Shown piece by piece: positions 7,970 to 16,100 of a stretch of DNA of 64,000 bases. This DNA is from Minwuiaceae bacterium. GTDB taxonomy: Bacteria > Pseudomonadota > Alphaproteobacteria > Minwuiales > Minwuiaceae. The stretch is taken from contig JANQEE010000041.1 of assembly GCA_028278525.1 (NCBI GenBank), positions 1 to 64,000 on the forward strand, in the 5' to 3' direction. Each line of letters opens with the position of its first letter. Within the stretch, counting starts at the first letter, position 1. Position numbers and translations under genes: made by a program. The notes beneath the pieces were generated by a model that saw only the letters and a program-made list of their open reading frames with translations, searched no databases and was not told the DNA's origin.

Positions 7970-9013
7970 CTACTTGCGCGCTTTGCCGCGTTTGGCCTTG
8001 GGCTTGATCCGATAACTTCTGTCGTCGTGGATGTAAGCACGGCCCGCGATCTCGTCCGGCGTCTTACCTGAAAGCACCTGGTTGACGTCGGCCACCACCT
8101 CGGGCCGCAGCCGGTAGTACTGATGGTTCGAGAGGTCGCCCTTTGCTTCGTCGACGTCGCGGCAATCGACCAGGGAAATCTTACGCGGGATGTTATCCCG
8201 GATGCGCGGCCCTTCCGCGCCGAGACGGTCGGGATTGCGTTTCGTTCGGTCGCTGATCATCAGGGCCCTGTCGCCGCGGCTGTAATAAATATGTACGGCT
8301 TTCGCGAGGCTCGGCAGCAGTCTGAGCTTATGATCGTGTTCGAAGACGTCGTCGTCTTCGTCGGCGGCCATCAGGAATATGTTGTCGATAATCTGCGGCA
8401 ACCGGCCGCCCAGTTCGCCGCGGATCGCCTGGAAAGCGTGGCGCAAGGCATAGTTGCCCATCGAATGGGCGACCAGGTGGATCGACTGTTCGCAATGCCG
8501 CTCTCGGCCGATCTTGATCAGGAAGTCCCTTAGTTTCAGAAAGGCCCGCGCAATCGCCAGGCCCGATGCGCGTGCGTCGTCACGGTCGCTGTAATAGGAG
8601 ATCAGCGGCGCCATCGCGCCGTCGGATGGCCAGGAGAACACGAACGCCAAGGGCTCGCGTCCCTGCACCCGGTATTTGTCCTTAAGCTCGGCGGCGCGGG
8701 CCAGCGCGGACTCCATGTCGGACGCATAGCCATGAATAAGGCATATCACGTCGATATTCTCCGACTGCATGCGTTCGCGCAGCGTCTCGAAGATCTGCTT
8801 GCTGCCCAGGACCTCTTTTTCGCTTGCGCCCTCCACCAGGGTCTCGGGCGCGAGATCAATGCGCTCTACCGAATACTCGCCGCGCCGCTTTCGAACCGCC
8901 GCCGATCCGAACCGCAGCGTATGCGGGCCGCTTTCGTTGAAGGCATTGCCGAACGCCGGTTCGGCGCCCTCCGCCTCGACCTTTCTATTGGTCGCAAAAT
9001 AGACCTCGATCAT
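7970..9013 (-). CDS. Alpha/beta hydrolase, DUF900 family
   Basis: A 347-residue putative esterase. It begins MIEVYFATNRK, the signature opening of DUF900 (PF05990). It shows an oxyanion-region LIHGYA at 92-97 and the nucleophile elbow VAHSMGNY with Ser184. The C-terminus is very basic (KAKRGKARK). ATG 9013 is chosen because GGAGGGG precedes it and the family N-terminus starts there; the upstream in-frame extension is unrelated. The physiological substrate of DUF900 enzymes is unknown to me. Confidence 0.85.
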   Translation of the reverse strand: MIEVYFATNRKVEAEGAEPAFGNAFNESGPHTLRFGSAAVRKRRGEYSVERIDLAPETLVEGASEKEVLGSKQIFETLRERMQSENIDVICLIHGYASDMESALARAAELKDKYRVQGREPLAFVFSWPSDGAMAPLISYYSDRDDARASGLAIARAFLKLRDFLIKIGRERHCEQSIHLVAHSMGNYALRHAFQAIRGELGGRLPQIIDNIFLMAADEDDDVFEHDHKLRLLPSLAKAVHIYYSRGDRALMISDRTKRNPDRLGAEGPRIRDNIPRKISLVDCRDVDEAKGDLSNHQYYRLRPEVVADVNQVLSGKTPDEIAGRAYIHDDRSYRIKPKAKRGKARK

Positions 9014-9115
9014 CGCCCCCTCCAATCGACCGGTCTGTCGCTGCTTTGAAAAACAGAGCCTAAGGTCTGCCCGGATGCACGGCAACGCAATCGGCGAAAT
9101 TCCCTGGGGAGCCGA

Positions 9116-10036
9116 TCAACTTTCTTTCGTCGCGCTCTGCCCGGCTTCGGCCAGTATCCAGTCTCGGAAGGCGGCGACTTTCGGCGTATCGGCCGTCGCG
9201 ATCGGACTCACGACGAAGTAGGTGAACTTTGGGCATAGTCCCAACGCGAAAGGTCGCACCAGGCGGCCGGCGGCAAGGTCGTCCGCGACCAGGATATCGC
9301 TGACAAGGGCAACGCCGTGCCCTTGCATGGCGGCTTCCAACGCCAGGCTGCTGTGGGAGAATTGCGGCCCACGCTCCGGGTCGATATCCGTCACTCCGGC
9401 GGCGGTCAGCCACATCCGCCAGTTCGGCCAGATCGGGTCCTGGCTCTCCCAGACTTCATGCAGCAGGGTGTGATGCCGCAGGTCTTCCGGCGCCCGGATC
9501 GGGTGGCGACCGTCCCGCAATGCCGGGCAGCAAACCGGGAAAATCTCGTCGCTGACAAGTTTGTCGCTTCTGCATCCAGCATAGTTCCCGGGGCCGTAGC
9601 GGATCGCCATGTCGACGTCACCTCTGGTCAGGTCCGCCGGCAACATGTCCGAGTCGATCCGCACATCGATCTCCGGCTGACTATCGGCGAACCGGTCCAG
9701 CCGGCGCACCAGCCATTTGGCGGCGAACGACGGCGCGACACTGACGGTCAGGACGCCACGCCGATCCTGGCGCTGCATGGCCTTAGCCGCATCCGCCAGT
9801 TTGTCGAAGGCTTCGCTAAGCGGCCTTAAACCCGCCTGCCCGGCATCCGTCAGCAGCAAACGGCGGTTCAGGCGTCGGAACAGCGGGACGCCCAGGTGGT
9901 CTTCGAGCGATTTGACCTGGTGGCCTACGGCGGCCGGGGTGACATGCAGTTCGGCTGCGGCATCGGTGAAACTCAAATGGCGTGCGGCAGCCTCGAAGGC
10001 GCGTAACGCGTTGAGTGGCGGCAAACGGCGTGACAT
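9116..10036 (-). CDS. LysR-type transcriptional regulator, GcvA-like
   Basis: A 306-residue LysR regulator. The winged HTH (about residues 6-65, MSRRLPPLNALRAFEAAARH, then TPAAVGHQVKSLE) is of the GcvA/AmpR subgroup, followed by a LysR substrate-binding domain from about 95. A paralogue with nearly the same N-terminus is at 30866. It is divergent from the DUF1127 gene. A perfect 6-4-6 inverted repeat lies in the shared upstream region, likely its own operator. Confidence 0.88.
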   Translation of the reverse strand: MSRRLPPLNALRAFEAAARHLSFTDAAAELHVTPAAVGHQVKSLEDHLGVPLFRRLNRRLLLTDAGQAGLRPLSEAFDKLADAAKAMQRQDRRGVLTVSVAPSFAAKWLVRRLDRFADSQPEIDVRIDSDMLPADLTRGDVDMAIRYGPGNYAGCRSDKLVSDEIFPVCCPALRDGRHPIRAPEDLRHHTLLHEVWESQDPIWPNWRMWLTAAGVTDIDPERGPQFSHSSLALEAAMQGHGVALVSDILVADDLAAGRLVRPFALGLCPKFTYFVVSPIATADTPKVAAFRDWILAEAGQSATKES

Positions 10037-10054
10037 GTTCTTTCGCTATAGATT

Positions 10055-10070
10055 TTCTATGCTGATAGAA
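10055..10070. promoter_or_regulatory. Inverted repeat TTCTAT-GCTG-ATAGAA, probable LysR operator
   Basis: A perfect 6-bp inverted repeat with a 4-bp spacer 19 bp upstream of the LysR start codon, in the divergent region with the DUF1127 gene. Position and size fit autoregulatory sites of LysR proteins (T-N11-A type). The assignment is by location only. Confidence 0.4.
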
Positions 10071-10169
10071 GCAGAAAAATCGTTTGTCGGCAAGAGTATT
10101 AGGCCCCAATTTTCAGAGAGAACTTGGATCTGTTGTCGAGATTACTTTGGCTCGAATCAGGAGGCTGCC

Positions 10170-10565
10170 ATGAAGCGCTTTTCGGATGTCTACCTTCGCG
10201 TCATGTGGCCGCGCTCGCACCGGGATCGGCAACCCATCGACTTCTCGCTCGCCATCCTGACCTACCGGTTGGCCGTGCTCGTAGAGCGGGCGGTCGACGG
10301 CGCTGCCCTGGCGCTCGCCGCTTGGCGGAAGCGGCGACGGCGCCGCATGGCGGTTTGGGACCTTCTTCGATACAACGACCGGCTGCTGTCCGACATGGGT
10401 CTCGATCGCGGCCGGATACAGGCCTACATCGACGGTTTGGAGGACGACCCGACGCTAAAATCGCGGTTGCCCACCGCCGCGTGGGTTCGAGATATGAGGC
10501 CGGATACGCGCCGCACCGTGGCCAGTTTATCGTGCAACGACGATGCTGCCTCAGGCACCGCCTGA
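10170..10565 (+). CDS. DUF1127 domain-containing protein
   Basis: A 131-residue protein with a central DUF1127 motif (about 51-90): a basic stretch AWRKRRRRRMAVWDLLRYND then LLSDMGLDRGRI. DUF1127 proteins are alphaproteobacterial. Short ones have been linked to phosphate and carbon metabolism and RNA turnover; this one carries N- and C-terminal extensions, so a direct functional transfer is unsafe. ATG 10170 follows AGGAGG. It is divergent from the LysR gene and 48 bp upstream of the His-rich exported protein (9 bp if that gene uses its earlier ATG). Confidence 0.82.
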   Translation: MKRFSDVYLRVMWPRSHRDRQPIDFSLAILTYRLAVLVERAVDGAALALAAWRKRRRRRMAVWDLLRYNDRLLSDMGLDRGRIQAYIDGLEDDPTLKSRLPTAAWVRDMRPDTRRTVASLSCNDDAASGTA

Positions 10566-10613
10566 CGATCGATTATGCTATCCTGTCCGGGACTTTCAGA
10601 GGCCGGACGGGGC

Positions 10614-10997
10614 GTGCTGGGAAAACGGACGATAGCGCTGGTCGTGGCGACCGCTGTTCTGGCGGTGTCAACCTCGGCCGTGGCGGGTGGGTCGAAGCAT
10701 TATTACGGCCGGTATCACTACGGCCACCATCACCATCATAACGACGACGCCTATTGGATCGGCGTGGCGTTGATCGGCGGGCTGGTGCTGGGACATTTGT
10801 TGACTCGCGCCGCCGACGCGCCGCCTCGGCGGTACGCTCGACGGGTTCGGCCGGTACTCGGCGACTGCCGGCCGACCACGGGGATCGGCTACCGGGACGG
10901 CCGCAAGGCGGAATTCGGCGGCACCATCTGCTACGACGCCGCCCGCCGCGGCTACATAACGCCGGGCAGCGCGTACTTCATTCGATACTTGAGATAG
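10614..10997 (+). CDS. His-rich exported/membrane protein of unknown function
   Basis: A protein of about 127 residues with a Sec-type N-terminus (GKRTIALVVATAVLAVSTSAVAGG). It then has a Tyr/His-rich segment with five consecutive histidines (YHYGHHHHHNDD), a hydrophobic stretch (WIGVALIGGLVLGHLL) and an Arg-rich tail with two cysteines. The His cluster suggests metal binding in the periplasm (inference). GTG 10614 gives the best signal peptide. An in-frame ATG at 10575 without a visible ribosome-binding site would add 13 residues. No family recognised. Confidence 0.6.
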   Translation: MLGKRTIALVVATAVLAVSTSAVAGGSKHYYGRYHYGHHHHHNDDAYWIGVALIGGLVLGHLLTRAADAPPRRYARRVRPVLGDCRPTTGIGYRDGRKAEFGGTICYDAARRGYITPGSAYFIRYLR

Positions 10998-11014
10998 GGC
11001 CCGGCGGCGGCCCA

Positions 11015-11062
11015 AAAAGACGACGCGGCCCGGTGGAGGGGGGATCAATACCGGGCCGCGTC
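11015..11062 (-). terminator. Intrinsic terminator for leftward transcription (13-bp stem, T5)
   Basis: Perfect inverted repeat: GACGCGGCCCGGT (11022-11034) pairs with ACCGGGCCGCGTC (11050-11062) around a 15-nt loop. Read leftward, the stem is followed by GTC then TTTTT (complement of 11015-11019). This fits a rho-independent terminator for the cyclase transcript that ends at 11229. In that orientation the loop carries a C-rich ATCCCCCCTCC run. A GGGCC/GGCCC hairpin abuts it on the left. Confidence 0.7.
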
Positions 11063-11161
11063 TATTCGCCTACGTAGGATACCAGAGAGGATGGCCGCTC
11101 CCTGATCGTTGACGCGATAGTAGCGCGTGGCGGCGTCGAAGGTCCTAACAAGACGTGGCAT
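11045..11161 (-). CDS. Possible small protein (38 aa) between cyclase gene and terminator
   Basis: A short ORF starting MPRLVRTFDAATRYYRV and ending RRRIDAARY. It occupies most of the 166 bp between the cyclase stop and the terminator, with its stop codon inside the terminator loop. The composition is protein-like, but there is no strong ribosome-binding site, and no family is recognised. It may be a real small protein, a degraded gene end or chance. Confidence 0.25.
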   Translation of the reverse strand: MPRLVRTFDAATRYYRVNDQGAAILSGILRRRIDAARY

Positions 11162-11228
11162 TGTCGTGGCATTGCGACCCGAATTCCCGGACAATTTTCG
11201 ATAAAGTCAAAGGAGTTAGAGAGATTTC

Positions 11229-13064
11229 CTAGGCTTTCAGATGAAACACCGATATCGGCTCGTGGCGGCCCCGCAAATGTTGGCTGCCGACCGGCGAAAG
11301 GTCATAGCCCGGACCGATGCGGTCGGCCGTATCGCCGCTGACAAGCGTGGAAACGCCCGTATCCTGCCGCAGCAACTCGCGCGCCAGCCCTTCCAGCCGT
11401 TCGGCCGTGTTCACCACGTCGCCGATGATGGTGTAATTGACCCGGCCCGGCGCGCCGATATTGCCGACGATCACGGGACCGCTATGCATGCCGATCCTGA
11501 GGCCGATCGGCGGCAGGCCGGCATTACGGCGCCTTGCGTTGTCGGCTTCGACGGCCCGGGCGATGGCAAGGGCGGCGCGGCAGGCGCGTTCGGCATGATC
11601 GGCCTGTCGCTCCGGGGCGCCCCAGAACGCCATCAACGCGTCGCCCATATACTTGTCGACCGTGCCGCCCTCCGCCTCGATACAGCCGGCGACGAGTGTG
11701 AAATGCTCGTTCAGGAATGCGGCCACTGCCGGCGCGGGAAGCTCTTCCGCGAAGGCCGTGAAGCCGACGATGTCGGTGAACAGTACGGTCACCTCGCGCT
11801 CTTCGGATTGCTCCGGATCCTCGCCGCCGCGCGCGATCAGGCGCCGGACCAGGGACCGCGGCACATAGGTTTCGAACCAGCGCAACCCGCCGATCATGGC
11901 GTTGAAGGCGTTTGCCGCTTCGTTGACTTCGCGGAACCGGCTCCGTCCGATCGTCGGCGCGCCGTCGAGGTTGAGATAGCGGATTTGCCGCGCGGCGGAG
12001 GCCAGTTCCAGGATCGGCCGGCTCAGTCCCCGGCCAAGCCAGACGGCGAGGGCCAGCGCCACCGCCAGGATGCCGAGCCCGATCCACGGCATCAGGCCCA
12101 GGCGCTGCAACTGGCTGGCGGCGTCTCCAACCGGCGCATAGCTGCCGACCAGCCAGGCCGGCTTGCCGAATCCCGTTAGCGCGCGAAACAGCACCACATA
12201 GGTTTCGCCCTCCAGGTCGACGATGCGCGCTTTGAGGCCGTTTCTCATCGGCACGCTGATTTGCGCCGGTTGCTCCGCGGTCCAGAGCCGGGCCAGAACC
12301 GGGTCGCCCAATTCGCTTAGGGCCGGCAGCGGACGGATATCGCTGAGGCCGGGAAAGCCGTTCAGCAGCCTGGGATGCGCGAGGACCGAGTGCTGGCCCG
12401 ACAGTATGAAAGTATTGTCGGTATGGTTGCCGCCCAACGCGCCGAGGAAGCTGGACAGGTCGGAGATCGACACGCCGGCGATCAACGCGCCGGCGAAGCG
12501 TCCGTCGCGGCGAAGCGGCACCCGAATGTTGATGAACGTCTGACCGGTGTCCTCGGCGACAAACAGCTCGCCCCAATAGGCCGCGCCGGCATTTTTCACC
12601 TCGGCCATGGTACGCTGAAAATAGGCGCTGTCGCTCCAGTCCGCGAAGGAAACCGATTCGTTCGGGCGGTTTCGGAACGCGCGCAGCACCCTTAAGTCTG
12701 GATCGACGAACGCGACGACGGAAACCTGTGGCACGGCGGCAAGCGAGGCCGTCAACAGCTTGCCGATCGCCGTTTTGTCGGCGAGGTCGACGCTGGGGTC
12801 GGTCATCAGGTCGGCAAGGAACGCGATCTGCGCATGCGCCGGGTCGAGATGGGCGCGGGTATGCTCGATGATCGAGCCGATGATCAGTTCGGCCTTGTCG
12901 CGTATCAGTTCAGTCGTATTGCGGCGGGCGACCTCATATCCCGCGACGAACACTAGGGCCACGGCCACCAGCACCAGACCGCCGATGCCGCCGAGTATCG
13001 CATGGGCGATGGGCAGGCCGCTGGGTCGGTTGCCAGTCTTCGCTGTCCCAGGGGTATCGGTCAC
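11229..13064 (-). CDS. Membrane adenylate/guanylate cyclase (Cache-HAMP-class III cyclase)
   Basis: A 611-residue membrane receptor cyclase making cAMP (or cGMP). TM1 spans about 20-43. A periplasmic double-Cache-like sensor covers about 45-320 (FADWSDSAYFQRTM, GAYWGELFVAED). TM2 is about 326-345 and HAMP about 346-395. The class III catalytic domain (about 420-600) shows the metal-binding VTVLFTDIVGFT and the GTVDKYMGDALMAFWG segment. The start is GTG 13064. It probably senses a small extracellular ligand. It ends at a strong terminator. Confidence 0.9.
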   Translation of the reverse strand: MTDTPGTAKTGNRPSGLPIAHAILGGIGGLVLVAVALVFVAGYEVARRNTTELIRDKAELIIGSIIEHTRAHLDPAHAQIAFLADLMTDPSVDLADKTAIGKLLTASLAAVPQVSVVAFVDPDLRVLRAFRNRPNESVSFADWSDSAYFQRTMAEVKNAGAAYWGELFVAEDTGQTFINIRVPLRRDGRFAGALIAGVSISDLSSFLGALGGNHTDNTFILSGQHSVLAHPRLLNGFPGLSDIRPLPALSELGDPVLARLWTAEQPAQISVPMRNGLKARIVDLEGETYVVLFRALTGFGKPAWLVGSYAPVGDAASQLQRLGLMPWIGLGILAVALALAVWLGRGLSRPILELASAARQIRYLNLDGAPTIGRSRFREVNEAANAFNAMIGGLRWFETYVPRSLVRRLIARGGEDPEQSEEREVTVLFTDIVGFTAFAEELPAPAVAAFLNEHFTLVAGCIEAEGGTVDKYMGDALMAFWGAPERQADHAERACRAALAIARAVEADNARRRNAGLPPIGLRIGMHSGPVIVGNIGAPGRVNYTIIGDVVNTAERLEGLARELLRQDTGVSTLVSGDTADRIGPGYDLSPVGSQHLRGRHEPISVFHLKA

Positions 13065-13103
13065 CGGCGAATACTATTCATGCGCCGGCGACCGTGAATT
13101 GAT

Positions 13104-16100
13104 TCAGGTCAGATCGGTTTCGCCGGCTTGTTCGGCAACCGGGCTATCGATGCCGAGGATGGTCGCGATCCTTACCGCGTCGTCCCATGGCACTTCCACC
13201 TCATCCTCCACGGTCATGCCCAGCAAAGCCTGCCCGGTCGGATCGTCTGCGGAGGCGATGCCGTTGGCAAGATCGGTCGCGCCGGTATCGACAATCAGCG
13301 CGTAGTGTCGGTTCGGCTCGTCGGCGAAGGCCAGCACGACACGGTCCCCCGTCCGGACGGCTCTGACCGTTTGTTCCGTCTCGTCCGGGCCGATCTCCTG
13401 CGTTTCCCCTCGGATCGTTCTATGCGCGACCCAATCGAACGCCGTCGGCGCCGCCTCGTTCGGCCGGATCTCGGCCGCTTCCAGCGCGGCGACCAGGTCG
13501 GCCATGCAGGCGTCCGGGTCCAGGACGAAACTGGAGGCCCAGCAGCGCCAGATCCGCCAGCCGACCCTTTCCAGGACCTTTTGCCGGCGCCAGTCGTCCA
13601 GCCAATCCGGCGACCCGCCGCCGCTGTCGCCGTCCAGGCAGATGGCCAGGCGGCGGCCGTCGTTGCCTTCGACCACCAGGTCAAGCTCGAAGTCGCCGGC
13701 CCGGACCTTCGGCGTCGCATGGTAGCCGTGATCGGTCAAACGGTTGAACAGGTCGCGTTCCAGGTCCGTGCCGCACCGGTCGATCAGCCGGTCCGGGCCC
13801 GTCGCGCGGTCGGGCATCGGATTGCGGAAATGGTCGATCACGCGGGCTTTCAGATCGCGCGGGTTGGTCAGGTCGGACGGTTGGACGGAGCGGAACAAAT
13901 ACATCCGGTCGCGCGCCCGCGACAAAGCAACATTGAACCGCTGCTGCCAAAGCAGCGAGCTTTGCGCGTGGGCGCGGCCCGGGCTCGCCACCATCGAGAT
14001 GAACATCACATCGCGTTCCTTGCCCTGGAATGTGGCGGCGTCGCCGCAGGCGATATGGTGATGCATGAACCGGTCCTCGCCGATCCGTTCGATCAGCAGG
14101 CTCCGGATGTAATGCGCCTGGGCATCGCCGATCAGCGACACGACGCCGAACGTCCGATCGTCGAAAACGGGATCGCCGACCAGGCGTTCGATCTCGTCGA
14201 CGATGGCGTTCGCCTCGGCGGGATTGATCTTTCTGTCGTCGCGCCGGCCGTCCGGCAGATAAACATCGACCAACGGTGGGTCCAGCCGCTCGGCCATCGT
14301 CGGTATGCGAAGCGGCGCGATCTGTTCCGGATAGAACTGGGTGCTGAACCGGATGATCGCCTCGACGCAGCGGAAATGCTCGTTCAGCAGCACCCGTTGA
14401 CCCGGATAAACGGTCTGCGCCAACTCGTACAGCGACCCGCCGGGCATCAGCATGTCGGCGAACGGCTGCGACCCCAGATGGCGGCGGCGCAGTTGCAGCA
14501 ACTTGCGTTCCTCCAGGCCGACCGAGGCCGGGCTGACCTGCCGGTCGTCGCCGACCACCAGCACCTTCTTCGCCCGCAGCAGCGCCGGCAGCGCCATGGC
14601 GTCCGACTGCGAGGCTTCGTCGACGATCACCAGGTCGAATGCACCGATATCGGCCGGCAGGGTTTCGGACACCCGCCAGGTCGGCATCACCCAGCAGGGC
14701 ACGGAGGCCAGGCATTCGTCCATGGCCCGGCGGGCGTCGCCGCGATAGCGCCGGGCGCGAACGCCGGTGCCGGCGCCGATCCGGCGCACGGCGGAAATGA
14801 AGCGCACCAATGCCGCCAGCCGCGCCTCGGTCATCCGGCGGTGCAGGCCGATATAGGTGCGCAGCCGAACCAACTCGGACATGGCCCGTTCCATCTGGCT
14901 GTCCAACGTCAGGCGCCGCTCGGACAGCGCCTTCAGCGGTGCCCGGGGATCGATCTCTTCCAGGTGGCTTTCCAGGCGGCGAAAGGCCCAGGACCGGTGC
15001 CAGTCGTCCGGCGTCAACCGATCCCCGGTCTCCTCCGCCGGTTCGGATTTCAGCAACGCGGCCCAGTTCGGCGCGCCGGATGCCTCGATTGACGCTGCGA
15101 TACGCTTTATCTCGTCGAAATCGGCCTCAAGCGCGTGAACTCGGCTAAGTTCGGCCAACAGGGCGGCCCAGTCTTGTTCGATAACGTCCAGAGTGGTTTC
15201 CGGGTCACCGACCATCGTCCCGAGAAAACCGCGCAGCGCGTCGACTACCGGCCCGTCGAATTCGGCAAGGTTATTCAGCGCCTGGTTCAGCCCGTTGCGC
15301 GCGGCGCTCAATCGGATACGCGCCAGGTTGTTCTCCAACGCGGCGATAGCGCGGTCCAGCGCCGCCGTGTCCGTCGCAGTTTCGCCTGGGTCCAGACCAT
15401 AGGGAAACAGGACCTCCATCTCGGACTTCCAGGTGTCGCGAAAAGTTGTGGCAGTGTCGCGGAGACGGTTCAGCGACCGATGCATATCCGCGAGCCATCG
15501 ACCGGTTTCGCCAAGGGTAGCTTCGTCACCCTGCGGTGCGGGCGGCAGGTCCAACGCCTCGACGACGCCGGCCCAGCGGGCCGTCAACCGCTTCAAACCG
15601 GCTTCGTAGTCGAGAAACGTCGCGATGTGCGACCACTGCCCGGCATCCTTTGGCGGCTCGCCGGCCACGGTGATTTCCGCGGTCAGCGCTTTGGCACCCG
15701 CTTTGCCGGGCATAAGGGCGGGGAAGGGACGTTTGCCTTCCGCCGCTCTGGCGACCGCCGCGGTGACGGCGTCCCGCTCGGTGCCGAGCGCAGGCACGAT
15801 TACCGGCCGTTCGATAAAGGCGAGCCTGCCCTCCACCAGCACGGCCATATCGTCGATCAGCGCATCGACTGCGGCAACGTCCGGCCGCTCGCCGTCCGGA
15901 GCCAGCCAGGCCAGGTAGAGATCGTTCAGCCATTTCCGGTCGCCGGTTTCCCGCAGAACCGTGCGCTGATCGCGAAGCGCCGACAACAGCGCGTCGGCGC
16001 GCTCGACCGCATCTTCCGCCTCCGTAGCGAGCGTGGGCATCCGATCCGCTTCCGCCAGTCGAAGCAGGGCGTCCGCCCTTGTCAGGTCGTCATGCGCCGC

